Numbered from the stretch's first letter, positions 40,107-50,957 are shown. The stretch is DNA of 64,000 nt from Amblyomma americanum (GCF_052857255.1 NC_135506.1:80571618-80635617), one strand, 5' to 3'. Numbers and translations: made by a program. The notes: generated by a model from the letters alone, not told the origin.

Positions 40107-41398
40107 TTATTCAGAGCTTCCGGTTTGCTGCCTGCCGCTGATCTTCTTGTCATGTTGTGGCGCCCTAGGGTCAGAGCGAGCGACGCTGTTTGTCGGGTCT
40201 TGTGTAGTGCGTTGCAGTAGCTTTGATGGAGAAGAACCAACGGACTTCCCACGCTTCTTTTTTACCGCATCTGCGTAGGTCTTGTCAGCTGCTCTGCCAC
40301 GATTTGCTGACTGATTCTCGGAAAGAGCTGCCGTAGTCGTGAAAACCACGTCGGGGTTAGGTGGTGGTTCATGGCGCTTAGGGGGTTTCCCTTGTGTTTG
40401 CTCTGCCGTGCGAGCAACTGTGGCTGCTTTCTTTTTATAACACCCTCCATAGGAAGCAGGGTGTGGGCCACCGCAGTTAGCGCATTTAGGTTGCGCTCTC
40501 GAAGTGCATTTTTTTTGCGAGTGGGGGCCACCACACACTTTGCAGCGCACGGGGCCGTTACAGTGTCTTGATATGTGGCCATGCCTCTGACATTTATAGC
40601 ACTGAGTTGCTGCGCCGACGTATTCAGTTACAGGGTAACTACAGAACCCCAGCGTTACTCGTTTTGGTAGCGGCGCATCTTTTGCGAATTCCAATATAAC
40701 TGTGCGACGGCGTACCTCTTTTATCTTTCCACCATCCTCAGGAGTGTAGGCGGTTAGCCTCCTTGCTGAGAGGACACCTTGGTCGCGTAGATACTCCTGC
40801 AGATCTTCGTCTGTGTAGGTGACAGGTACATCTTGTATTTTGCCATAGCTTGCCATGTAAGAGTATGGGACTCGGGCCTCTACAGCCATTCCAGCCAGCT
40901 TAGTTACCGTGAGCAGACGGTTGGCGGCGGGCAGCGTCGATACTGTAACCATCAGGCTCCCATCCTTGTGAATGCGATGGCTGAGGATTTTTCTTGAGCC
41001 GATGCTACAACCGCCGAAGCCACAATGTTGGGGTTGGCTTTCCATAGGCTTCCTCCTTCCTCAGTGGGCCTGAAAACTACAGGAACACCGGTAGCTCTCT
41101 TTTTCTTGTAGGGTACAACTGTAAATGATGCTTGGTCCATGTCCTCTGGATGGTCGGTCAGAGGCTCGTTGCTGGCTTGGTCGTCGCGCAGTCTCTTGTT
41201 TGGCGGGGCCTGGTCTGTAGCCGCAACTACAGGGGCCGCTGGACCCGCCGCTGGCGCTGCTGCCATCAGTGCAGCTTGGAGCTCAGCTGGCGGTGATGTT
41301 CCGTGTCGGCGTTGATACGGCGCACAGCGCCGAGGAGGTCGCTTGACGTGCTTTTGCCGGCGGCCAGGGACCCCCAGGTCGTCGCACGTCGAGGACAC
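40107..41398 (-). pseudogene. LINE-E ORF1, gag-like
   Basis: Two overlapping frames (41398-40952 and 41045-40107) joined by one frameshift near 41000. The first has FTVVPYKKKRATGVPVVFRP, the motif shared with LINE-A ORF1. The second has an RRM-like region (DVPVTYTDEDLQEYLRDQG) and three knuckles: CYKCQRHGHISRHC, CKVCGGPHSQKKC and CANCGGPHPASYGGC. A Lys-rich tail follows (YADAVKKKRGK), resembling the SYADVVK-type end of related gag proteins. Confidence 0.8.
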
Positions 41399-41501
41399 AC
41401 GCCAAAAAGACTGGAAAACCTCTGAAGTGAGAAAATAAAGCCGAAAATTACGGACCGATGTCAGACAGCCGGCCCACTAATCGCCGTTTTCTAGACGACT
41501 G

Positions 41502-42342
41502 CGTTGATGCCATCAGCATGCGGTATATTGGTGTACAGCGAAGCGACATCCAGGGTCACTAGTAAGGAATCATCTGGAATGACTAAGTCGAGAATTTCAC
41601 TCAAAAAATGTGCGGTGTCCTTAACATAGGAAATATATAAGGAAGAGATATCCCTGATGAGGCTGTCGACATAAGTCGAGATGTTTTCAGTAACGGTTCC
41701 AATTCCAGAGACAATTGGTCTTCCCGGATTATTTTCTTTATGTATCTATGGAAGAAGATAAAAACGTCCTGGACTTGAATGTAACGGAATTAGAGCTTTT
41801 GCGATCTTGTCCTCAATTTTCTTCTTTTTTGCCGAACCTAAATCAGATTCTGAAACTTTCTTATTATACTCTGGCGTAGGATCAGTAGGGAGAGCCTTGT
41901 AAAATGAGGAATCACTTAACTGTCTTTGGGCCTCATCAAGGTAATCCTTTTCATTCATAACTACGATGGCGCCACCTTTATCCGCTGGTTTTATTACGAT
42001 GTCAGATCGGCTGTTTAGAGCCTGCAACGCATTGCGTTCAAGCATTGTGAGATTAGGGCGATAAGAGCGTCGTTTTTGAAATTCGGAAAGGATATCCTTT
42101 TGCACTGCCTTTATGTATAAATCTAGACACTTATCGCGCTGCGGAGGTGGTGTCCAATGAGTAATAGATCGAAGTTTTGGACCAGGATCTAATGTTTGAA
42201 GGTGACCGTGGTAGTATTCTCTCAGTCTAAGGTTTCGGGAGAAATTATCCAGATCTTTGTATAGTTGAACTTCATTAATTATACCGCTAGTGGGGCAAAC
42301 ATTGAGGCCCTTGGACAGCACCATGCACTCATCGTGTGACAA
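41502..42342 (-). pseudogene. PLE ORF, N-terminal part
   Basis: The first 198 residues include SDIVIKPADKGGAIVVMNEK and DEAQRQLSDSSFY, a hallmark of the N-terminal RT region of PLEs. A frameshift near 41745 moves the frame to one reading GRPIVSGIGTVTENIS and then LVTLDVASLYTNIPH, which is RT motif A with its Asp. The ORF is then cut at 41501 by LINE-E. A single frameshift is the only defect I see apart from the insertion. Confidence 0.85.
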
Positions 42343-42444
42343 TGTTACTGACGAGAAATTAACAACATTGTTTGGTGTAGATTAGGTGACTTTAAAGGTT
42401 GATTGACATGCGCCTGAATTGGGTGAACTGGTTCTTATATCTGA

Positions 42445-43749
42445 TGCAGAGCTTGCATTGTCCCACAATTACTGCTATTTTGTTTCCCCTTTTTATTATT
42501 ATTCTAATCTTGTATTCTCGAGCTTTGTATTATATTGTAACCCATTTACTGTTATCCCCCTCATTTTTTTGCGGTCATGTCGGTCTTCGCTTCATACATT
42601 GATGAATTGTTTACTCTGAATGGTCATTTGTCTTGCGGTAGATTGTACTTCCGACTCATTGCAGTTCGCTTCTGGTGTTGGATTTATTGTTAGCCTTGTC
42701 TTTTGTCTGTATCTGTATGCGTGTGTACGGAGTGCCCTTCTAAGGATTGATTAGAAACTTGTATTATTTGATTTCTGTCGTGTTGCCACAACCCTTGTCT
42801 GAATGGATAATTCCAAGCCTTGTACAATGGCTCTTCTTTCCTTTTTTCCCCTAATTTTCTTTCTTTTTCTTATTCTTTTTGTCTTTGTGTTTTTGTTCCT
42901 TTTTCTCTTCTTTTCTAAGAGGCCTCGTTGGCATTCCTCTTTACCCCCTCCCTTCCCCCTACCAGTACCTCTGGAATGTTGTCTTCTGCATGTACAGGGG
43001 ACAAGCCCTTCACACTTGTCACCAAAATACGCCCTTCACCCCTTTTCCAAAGCAGCCCTGAAGTGGTGGAAAAGAATCTCCTTTTTTCTTTTTTTCTTTA
43101 TATCTTTTTTTTAAATTTTTGATGTCCTATTTTGTATTCTCTCGTGTTGCCACCACCCTTCTCTGAATGCATATTACCAAGCTTTGAACAATGGCTCTTC
43201 TTTCCTTTTTTCACTACTTTCCTTTTTTCTTTTTTTCGTCTTTTTTTCTTTAATAGAGGCCTCGCTTGCATTCCTCTATACTCCCCCTCCTCCCCCCCCC
43301 CTTACCAGTTTCTTTGGAATGTAGCTTCCTCCTTGTAGACGGGTGGAGCCCTTCACGCTTGTCACCAAAATCCTGAGAGGAGCGACACCTCGAGGGCGTT
43401 TTTAAGGCAGCCGTGAGGTGGTGGGAAAGAATCTCCCTTTTTATACTTTTATTATCTTAATCTTATTGTTGTTTTGTTATTAAAAAAAAGCGGCCTCTCG
43501 GGAACACCGTCACCAATTCTCTCTCTTCCTTTGTTAAAAAAAAAGAAAAAAATGTTCTTCCTGATCTCTTCCCTCCCCCCCAAGTGTTCTGAACTCGTGC
43601 TATGCTGTAAACTTCTAAACTTTCTACCTCGCGCATTCTCTATAAAAACGGCGTGTTTCAAACGCTGTACTACACTCGAAAAAGGGTGGTCCTCCAGCCG
43701 AAATGTCGTGAATTAAATCCTGTTATGTTTCATGAATTTTTGGTGATTT

Positions 43750-43755
<6 letters not shown>
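42445..43755. repeat. PLE terminal arm, right
   Basis: Inverted counterpart of 32885-34520. Includes two tandem subunits (about 42800-43130 and 43135-43450), the hairpin-GAAA box near 43680-43705 (CCTCCAGCCGAAATGTCGTG), and ends at TTTTATATTATATA where (TA)n begins. It is free of SINEs, so it gives the uninterrupted version of the arm. Confidence 0.8.

Positions 43756-43832
<77 letters not shown>
43755..43832. repeat. (TA)n microsatellite
   Basis: About 78 bp of TA repeats at the right end of the PLE, directly before D block copy 2. It is the right half of the tract into which the PLE inserted. Confidence 0.9.
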
Positions 43833-43835
<3 letters not shown>

Positions 43836-45382
43836 CACCGCCAAGCGACCCCTTCTCTCCCTCAACAGCAGCACAGCACATCTGGAGGAGCGAGCGGCAA
43901 CGGCAGCGACGTCGACGGCGGCGCCAGGTTTGCTTCCGCAGCTGGACACCTCCACTGCGGACAACGCATACTGGAGCCGCTCGTCATCGGCTAGCACCGT
44001 CAACATGGCGACAAGGAAATAATCCTGCGTAACGTCACGGATGGCATCTAAGTCGCTCCAGTCCCGCTAATCGTACACCCGGCGTATAATCAAGCCAGAA
44101 GACCGGCCAGAGAGGCGGCCCCGCTGGGAGTCTACGGAAGAGCTAGGGAAGTGCGTTTTGGGAACGGCGCCGAAGATCAAGAGGATGGACGATACGTCGT
44201 TGCGGTCGTCGACACTGGCGGAACGCTTATCCACTCCGCCAGCTTAAGCTCCCGACACGTCGAAGTGGCGGAGGAATTAGTAATTGCACTTGCCATATCT
44301 GATCACGATTGCGGGGTCGCTGTTAGTGAAGAGCGCACACCCATAAAGAATTGCGCCAAGCGGAGGATATACGTGGAAACTTGCCGAAAAAACAGGAACC
44401 TTAAGCGCTCACCGGACAACAAGGCCGAGCTAGTTGGGTTCCCCCCCACATGAGACACGTCTTTCCTTACCTCACCAACTTCAGCGAGGCCACTCACTCC
44501 GCCGCACAAGGGCTCGAAATCCATTCCAGAGAGAGCCATGGCGAAGACGGGGTGAGATAGAGGCTGACAGGCTTCAGTGAACTAGGCAAAGCCTTCTACC
44601 TGGCCTGCCGGGCCTTTCTTCCGCCTAGCAACAAGATATGCAGAGTTCAGGCAGTCGTCTGGAGGCAATTACAAAAACGTACCCGAATCCGCTTCAATTC
44701 TACCCGTGCAAGGTCAGCAAGACAGACGTAGCCGTACTTGAGCACATACTCTTGGAGTGAAAGGCACATCTAACCAAAGTTAATCCCGAAACCCTCTCGT
44801 CGTGGTGGTCCGCCGCTCTTCGTAGCACCAGCCTCAATGACCAACTCTGGTCCATCCAGCAGGCCCTCTCGATGTCCCCTAGTGGGAGGCCTATGTCCGG
44901 TCGGGCTAAGCCCTGCTGGGCACTATTATTATTATTATTATTGCTGCACACAAGTTATTACTCACTCACCTCCAGTGCGGCACCAGTTTGATCCTTGCTT
45001 CTTTCACTCCCTCCTTTATCCCTCCCCTATTGGCGCGGATAGGGTGTCCGCCTAGATATGGAGACAGTTGCTTTGTCAATTCCTTTCCTCAAAACAAATT
45101 TTGAGTTTTTTTTTTCAACGCACCCTCTTCAATCAGAGGTACCGGCCGGTTCTCATGCCGGTGCAGAGAATGGGTATCACAAAAGGAGAAATGTGTCTAT
45201 TCCTCTACCAAAGAGGACCGAGATTACCTCCTTTCAACAACCACTACCTGCTGTGTCAAACAAGCAGGGTCATAAGAATCGGCCGACACCATGGGCCCGA
45301 AGGTAGTCCCTTCACCAGGGGAAAGCTGCTCGGTTATTTAGGTGCATCCGACTATTGTGCACAGGAAAGGGAATGAAAGGCC
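43833..45382 (+). repeat. D block, copy 2
   Basis: Homologue of 18658-20250, sharing CGCTCCAGTCCCGCTAATCG, AAGCCAGAAGACCGGCCAGA and GAATCGGCCGACACCATGGG. It ends where truncated LINE-B has inserted at about 45382 (GGGAATGAAA junction). Confidence 0.75.
44020..44942 (+). pseudogene. LINE-D remnant in D block copy 2
   Basis: Frame pieces give RYVVAVVDTGGTLIHSAS, AEELVIALAISD, VSEERTPIKNCAKRR (SKTAVKN-like region with the Asp lost), ELVGFPPT and then, in another frame, SEATHSAAQGL and WRQLQKRTRIRF. The zinc motif is broken by a deletion near 44700. The 3' end has a small hairpin GCCC-TGCT-GGGC followed by (ATT)n at 44926-44941. Confidence 0.7.
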
Positions 45383-46372
45383 ATACACGAGGAGCTCCAC
45401 GAACATCTCGTGTACACCGACTGCTCAGTGGCCCGCGACAGCTGCTCCCGTGCAGCGGCGGCTACAATCCCCGCCCTGCGACTGCACAGCCAGCAACACG
45501 CAACCTTCCTGGGCTCCTCCACCACGGCGGAGTTATGGGGATCCGGCTCGGGCTAGACCTGCTGCTCACCCGCGGCCCTCCGCCGCCCAGGAGTGCTCTG
45601 GTGTGCGACTCCCGCGCCGCCCTCAGCCGCCTGCTATCTAGCGGCCGCGGTACCCCACTAGTGCGGGAAATTCGCTCGTGCATCGAGCGCCTCGCGCAGA
45701 GAGGATGTGCCGTGCGTGCACAGTGGGTGCCAGGTCACTGCGGCATCGCCGGCAACGAAGAAGCTGACGACCTCGCGACCGCTACACACCAACTACCTGC
45801 CAGCGATCTGCCCCTTGCGCTGGAGGACGTGCGTGCGGTCATCCACGACCATCTCCGGAAGCAGCACCCCGGCCCACGCATCGCAGGAGGTGAGTGCATC
45901 GACAGTATCACCGGCTGTCGCGCACTTACACGGTCACAACGCGCAATGATCCTCCGCGCGCGCATTGGCTGCATGTGGCTCAGGGAACGACGGGTCCGTC
46001 ACGGAATCGTGACGAGTGATGTGTGTGACGGATGCGGTGCAGTGGAAACACTAAAACACTTGCTCCTTCACTGTGCCCCGTTCGCCGATGCTCGTCGCGA
46101 TATGCTCGCGGCCTATAAGGCGCATGGCATACTACCGGACTCCATCAAGACGCTATTGTGGCCGCAGGGCAGTGCACGACTCGTGAGCGAATTTTGGTGA
46201 GCCTCTGTGCATTCTTCGAACACACGGGCTTGACGTCCCGTCTGTTCTCCATCAGGTAGTTACACGCTGTGACTGAACGCTCCGCGAGTTCTACCTTGAA
46301 CTATTAAAAGCTGGACGCCCCACCCCAGTTGTAGCCAACATATTGCTGTGCGCGATTGTGATTTAATTCCTC
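45383..46372 (+). pseudogene. LINE-B RNase H and zinc motif (truncated copy)
   Basis: The frame open to 46200 includes GIRLGLDLLLTRGPPP, LVCDSRAALSRLLSS, QWVPGHCGIAGNEEADDLA and CDGCGAVETLKHLLLHC. The first Asp of RNase H is disturbed (VYTDCS in another frame near 45412). A frameshift near 46180 leads to the family C-terminal end near 46365 (TVVANILLCAIVI-type ending). Confidence 0.75.
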
Positions 46373-46627
46373 TAAAATAAACTAATCACACGCACTACCT
46401 AGACGCATTTCTTATTGTGTAAATAGTTTGTGCATATTTTACCTCTCCCACTATCCTCTCTTCCTGTCCCCTCACCTCTTTCATTTCATTTCTCCATTCT
46501 GCCTGCTATCCTTTAATTTCGCTGCCCCTGCTCAGGAGCTTCAGAATCAATGGCAGATGCTGGGGTTAGCAAAAATCTTTTCCTTCCTTTTTACAATTAT
46601 TTTAATAAAAAACCACTACCACTACCA
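45383..46627 (+). mobile_element. LINE-B, 5'-truncated, plus strand
   Basis: Begins within RNase H (CATACACGAGGAGCTCCACG) and runs to the full 3' UTR and tail AAAAACCACTACCACTACCA. It inserted at the right end of D block copy 2 and borders the third protease segment. It is less decayed than the full copy in this region and gives a better reading of the LINE-B C-terminus. Confidence 0.85.
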
Positions 46628-46669
46628 CCAGTGCCTTCCATGGTATGTTTTCCACTTTGCCGACAAAAA

Positions 46670-46978
46670 CGTACCGCTGCGGAGGCTCAGTGCTTAGGGC
46701 GCTGGCCTACTGAGCCGGAGTACCTAGGTTCGAACCCGACCGCAGCGGCCCCGTTTCGATGGAGGCGAATGCGAAACGCAATGGGGCCCGTGTGCTGTGC
46801 GATTTTAGTGCACTGTAATGATCGCCAGGTGGTCGAAAGTATTCCCGAGCTCTTCACTACGGTACCTCTTTCTATCTTTCAATCCCTCTTTTACCTTTCT
46901 CTTACTACGCGGTTCCGGTGTCCACAAGCATATAAGTGAGACAATTACGGCTCCATTTGCTTCCCTGAAAAACCAATT
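46670..46978 (+). mobile_element. SINE, full length, single box B
   Basis: Corresponds in position to 24183-24580 in copy 1, but has only one box B (GGTTCGAACCCGACC), showing that the 71-bp duplication in copy 1 came later. Ends CCTGAAAAACCAATTGTG. Confidence 0.85.
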
Positions 46979-46984
46979 GTGCAG

Positions 46985-47640
46985 CCTTTTCTTATTGTGT
47001 AAAAAGTTTGAACATATTACTTCTCCCCCTATCCTCTCTTCCTGCTTCCTCACCTCTTTCATTTAATTTCTCCGTTCTGCCTGCTATGCTCTATTTCCGC
47101 TGCCCCAGCTCAGATGCTTCAGTGTCGATGGTGGTGGTCCCCGTAAGGGACCGATCCTTACAAACACTAGGTGGAGGTCCCTAGTTTGGGACCCCAGTGG
47201 CGGTAGCCGCCGCCCGGGCGCGCCCGACTAAGGCTTGTTGGGCCTGTAAGTCGTGGCAGCCGAGCAGGGTCGCCTCCCAGTCCTCCCGGGTTGGGTTGGG
47301 GATGGGGGGAATGACCGGGTTGGAGGGGCAGGCCCGCACCATGTGATAGGTGTCCGAAGACACCGCGCTACAGTGCGGGCAGTTTCCGCTAAAGGAGGGG
47401 TCGAAATGTTTTAGGGCTGCAGGGCACAGCAATGTATTGGTGAAGAGGCGGAGAAGGAACCGCTCATCTGCCTTCTTGAGGCCTTTACATGGGCTAGGGT
47501 AAAGGCGATGGCTTTATTTCCGCTGCCCCAGCTCAGATGCTACAGTTTCGATGGCAGATGCCGGGTCTAGCAAAAATTTTTTTCTTCCTTTTTACTATTA
47601 TTTTAATAAAAAAAACCAATACCACCACCACCTTTTCTTT
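46985..47640 (+). mobile_element. LINE-B 3' UTR, interrupted by LINE-G
   Basis: LINE-B 3' UTR from TTATTGTGTAAAAAGTTTG to the AAAAAAACCAATACCACCACCACC tail region (tail ending near 47633), split by a LINE-G fragment at 47132-47511. A stretch of about 41 bp of LINE-B (TATTTCCGCTGCCCCAGCTC and the following bases to CGATGG) is present on both sides of the insert. Confidence 0.8.
47132..47511 (-). mobile_element. LINE-G 3' fragment
   Basis: Minus-strand 84-residue C-terminus (47432-47181) with the zinc motif CPHCSAVSSDTYHMVRACP and QQALVGRARAAATATGV, then a short 3' UTR with CCCTTACGGGGACCACCA. It differs from the other LINE families here. It is flanked by the unusually long LINE-B duplication (47091-47131 and 47512-47554). 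Confidence 0.75.
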
Positions 47641-47754
47641 CACTCTTGACGATAAAGGACTGCATTTTTAGGTGCTTTTCTCCGAAATTATTTCGCTTCC
47701 TTACCGTCGGTTGGTCCTCCTTCCATGCGGCAGTGAGTAAACTGAGCTGCGGAT

Positions 47755-47970
47755 GACGACGATGATGATGATGAAGTTTATTTTCACCAGATAAGGAGGT
47801 CCTCTACTCCGCCCGCCGGCACGTAGGCTTGGTTGACGGGTGCCGGGTCCTCCGCGATTAGAAGCAGCCAAAGATGTCTTGACTCCTCGCGGCTACTTCC
47901 GCCAGGCGGATGGCTTCTTGCCGTGGTTCCGGGACCTTGATCACGAGCAGAGCTTCCCAGGTTTCTCTAC
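47755..47970 (-). mobile_element. LINE-C 3' end fragment in the third segment
   Basis: (GAT)n-type tail (GATGACGACGATGATGATGA), then AGATAAGGAGGTCCTC and CCGCCAGGCGGATGGCTT, as at 24744 and 8041. Shared position with copy 1, so the LINE-C insertion predates the oldest segment duplication. Confidence 0.75.
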
Positions 47971-49383
47971 AATTTATATTTTCTTTAGCTGCGGATTTAA
48001 GTTGTGACATCACAAGTCGTGAAAACTAATGGTAGAGGTGCAAAAGTGTGACGATGGCAAACAAGCTTTTCAAAGTATTACTCTTGGCGAATCCATTTGG
48101 TGACCACCAGGGCTGCGCACTTATCTTTCTTCACAGTTTTAGAGAGTTTCTTACAGCTCAGGTCTGCACTTATGGCGAGACAGTTTCCGCACCTCGGCCT
48201 TCTCCATCACCTCCTCATTACACTATAGTAATAGGGAAGAAGGCTAGGCAAATAAAATAACGGTCCCGCCTAATCGATAGGCTGACAATAAACTATGCCG
48301 CTTGATTCATATGCAGAATAAATGCAATGAATCAATGCCACAAATGTTTGTAATGCTTAAAAATGTCAGAATAGCGCTAACCAATTTAAATCCGGCTGCA
48401 GAAAAAGACTTGCAAAAAAGCTGGAGAGCTCATCTTGATTTCACAACCTCGCGTGTGCTAAAGATGGAATCTCGACCGGATCTGTACTGTCAGGCTACAT
48501 AAAAATTGTAAAAAATATTTAATTATGAAAACTGAAAAATGTAAAATAAATTGTTAAATAAATAAGCTACAAAATCAAATATTATCAGCCATTAGCAAGC
48601 AACTGAACCTAAACGAAAGAGGAGTTTTGTCCACATTCGAATATACGCAAACTCCTTGGAGTGAGCAAGAATTTCCGCAAAATATGTAAAGCAAATGGAG
48701 CTTTATTTGGGTGTCAATTATTACGTATTGCGAATAATAAAATAGTCAATTTTTCGCAGCAAAACAGATCCAACAATCAATCCAAATAAATTTAGATATG
48801 CACTTTCAATGCAGTAAAATTGTATGCAAAACATAGAACTGAACTCTGACAGCGCGGTCGCAAATCAATGAAGAAATTATTACAAATTAGCAAGTAGAAT
48901 ACAAAATCTTTACATAATCTTGAAACAGTCCATGATGAAATATTTGCTAGAATGAGGCTCGGATATTCACCACGGTGATGGAAAAATTTTCGCGTAGTGT
49001 GAGCTGTCTGCGGAAGTTGAACACCAGGCGGTCGAAATTATATCCGAGCCCTCCGCTGCTCCGTCTTCGCCCCCACCAGTTCCGTCTCTTCCAATAACGT
49101 TTCTACCATCAACCAATCTACATTAAACAATCGGCAGTAATAAAAACTATTTGCACACAATCGACATGAAAAACTAATTGCGAGATGAAAAAACTACAAA
49201 CACGAACGCTAGTGTGCCGACAAGCGGTTGCACAGGCCCTGAAATATACAGAATGAATACCCAGGGGCAGTAGATATGAAAAAAAATCAACAATGGTGCG
49301 AACCCCAATAAGAACAATTACACCAAATCACATATACTGGATACGCAGACGCTTGAACCGAGGCATGTTGTTACAAGTAGGCT
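47971..49383. other. Non-coding stretch downstream of the third protease copy
   Basis: AT-rich sequence alignable with 25060-26492. No gene recognised. Confidence 0.5.
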
Positions 49384-50115
49384 TCAGCATGGAAGGAGCC
49401 TGTGATGTAAAATCTCGTACACAGTAAGATTGCGGAAGTGTGGTATGTGTTTCTGCTCGAACAAAGTCTGTGCGTCCCGGGTCAGGTACTGGGCGTAGCG
49501 ACTCATAAAGACAGCCGAGTCTCTGGTGTTCTTCTGGAGCGGCACTATACGTGTGTACAAATGCGAGCCCCTCCAGTCCAGTTCACAGTCACGCAAGTGG
49601 CTCACCTCTTCCGGGTACTGCGCCAATGCGTCGATGCTTTCAGCATGCTCCTCGCGCTGGCCCAGGCTGTCGTATATGACCATCTCGGGCGTCCGGAAAT
49701 CCACCACGGCGAGCACCCAGAGAGGGGTCTTGAGAGTGCATGGGCACCAGTAGATATCTTGCCGTAAGAGAAGAGGTCGGCGCCGTGCGTCCAGCGTTTT
49801 CTGTCGCCAGGTCCACAGCGATACAGTTTGGTGAAGAAAAATGTGCTGAACGCGTATACGCGCGGACCGTCTCGCCTCTCCGAGCGTTCCGCGATCATGG
49901 CCAGGTAAAAGTTCACGATATTGTCATAAAGCCACATTGCCTTCTCTTAGCATGGCTATGTCACATCGAGTGACAGCCATAGAGAAGGCCTCGACCAGAA
50001 CCTGCTCCGGTGGGTCCCGCTTCAACACTTCAGACACTTCTTCCTGCATGGCAGAAGTGAGTCGGCTACAACGTTTGATGGCTCCCTCGATGTCGACTAC
50101 GGCGGTTATCGCCTA
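49384..50115 (-). pseudogene. SENP/Ulp1-like protease, third copy, dead
   Basis: Homologous over its length to the 243-residue protease. The start ATG near 50115 is followed at once by a TAG. Frameshifts lie near 49930 (after DIAMLREG) and around 49760. The catalytic His of HWCLAVVD is Leu (SLWVLAVVD), Asp is kept in YDSLGQ, and the nucleophile region reads NTRDSAVF, so Cys is Ser (TCG) and the next Gly is Ala. Conserved pieces DNIVNFYLAMIAERS, VYAFSTFFFTKL and VYEILHHRLL prove the origin. It is a pseudogene with at least two frameshifts, one stop and two active-site losses. Confidence 0.9.
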
Positions 50116-50345
50116 CATTTTGTCACTGCAGGTTTCCACAGGGGCGCTGAAGAGACTGGATCACTCTTCAAACAATCCGTCTTGAATGCCAGTTTGAAGC
50201 GTCCCTCTGCAACTGCCGTGAGACCCAGAGCAGTAAACGAACGTCACCGTGCTAGCGTCTGCTGCTCGCTCTTCACGGTAAGCGTTCGTCTTACCTCAGA
50301 GGTGCAGACGGGCTGTGGCTTTCCGAATACCTCGCCTATGGTCGA
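50116..50345 (-). repeat. Single leader exon-intron unit upstream of the third protease copy
   Basis: Contains one unit homologous to the 211-bp repeats of copies 1 and 2: exon end at 50295 with donor CTGAG/GTAAGACG, an intron of 82 nt (50294-50213), and acceptor TCTCACGGCAG/TTGC with the next exon from 50212. Retention of both splice signals in this diverged copy supports a functional ancestral intron, and the single unit is probably the ancestral state. Confidence 0.65.
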
Positions 50346-50575
50346 ACAGTGGCCAACGGAGGAACGCGTGCAAGACGACTCCAAGAAGGCACAACCGTCC
50401 TTAGGCGCGCAAGGCGAGTGAAGCTAGTCTTGCGCACATCTCATGACTCCTCAACAAACTCTTCTGATATCACCAAATACGACAATGCCAGCGTTTCTAC
50501 AGATCACTGCTCCGGGTGTGTTCCGGCTTTACTCTACGACATCACTTCGTCCCACTTGTCAAAAAAATATTAATA

Positions 50576-50957
50576 AGGATGACCTCAGGTAATCCAAGGT
50601 AATACAAAGCGGAGGATGTCGGCGTTCATTCTGTTGATTGTCGTTGGCGTTGACAATATTCTAGACGGCGATGGCTTTGAGGAAAGGAGCCGTGCACAAC
50701 TGGCTCCCTGGACATGAGGACGCCTCATTGGCGCTTTGATAACATGTGGCGGTGGTGAGAGAGATGTGTGACCTCAATATATTAGCAATGACAGCGTTGA
50801 GGCTGACATACGGCACTTCAGCAATAGCTAGGCCACAGCGTTCATTTGATGATGAATCTCTTGCGATCAATCATTAACTGCATGCCACCTCCAAGTGGGC
50901 AGGGAGGGTGCGATGCCTATCCAGTGTGTGGAACGCAATCAAAGCAGGCTTATGCAG
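50576..50957. other. Stretch with nothing recognised
   Basis: About 380 bp between the third segment and the next SINE. No ORF, repeat or RNA that I can support. Confidence 0.4.

Larger units (their letters stand above)
35964..41491 (-). mobile_element. LINE-E: full-length non-LTR retrotransposon inserted in the PLE
   Basis: 5528 bp bounded by a perfect TSD TAGACGACTG at 35954-35963 and 41492-41501. On the minus strand: 5' UTR of about 90 bp, ORF1, endonuclease, RT, RNase H, zinc motif, a 3' UTR of about 250 bp and a (CT)n tail (35961-35980 as GA repeats). I see four or more frameshifts, so it is no longer active but was full-length when it inserted. Confidence 0.95.
32880..43755 (-). mobile_element. 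Penelope-like element with inverted terminal arms, interrupted by LINE-E
   Basis: The element is read on the minus strand. Its single ORF (RT followed by GIY-YIG endonuclease) lies at 42342-41502 and 35953-34720 and is split by LINE-E. Both sides carry the same terminal sequence in opposite orientation: 32885-34520 and 42445-43755. Terminal repeats in direct or inverted order are known for PLEs. It sits in a (TA)n tract between a P block and a D block. Removing the inserted LINE-E (5528 bp) and the SINE leaves roughly 5 kb. Confidence 0.85.
46628..50575. repeat. Third, diverged copy of the protease segment
   Basis: Alignable by eye with 24141-28640: GGTATGTTTTCCACTTTGCC matches 24150, TCGGTTGGTCCTCC matches 24690, and the SENP-like ORF and one leader unit follow in the same order. 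LINE-B 3' UTR sequence (46985-47640) is inserted relative to copy 1. Divergence is far greater than between copies 1 and 2, so it is an older duplicate. Confidence 0.8.
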
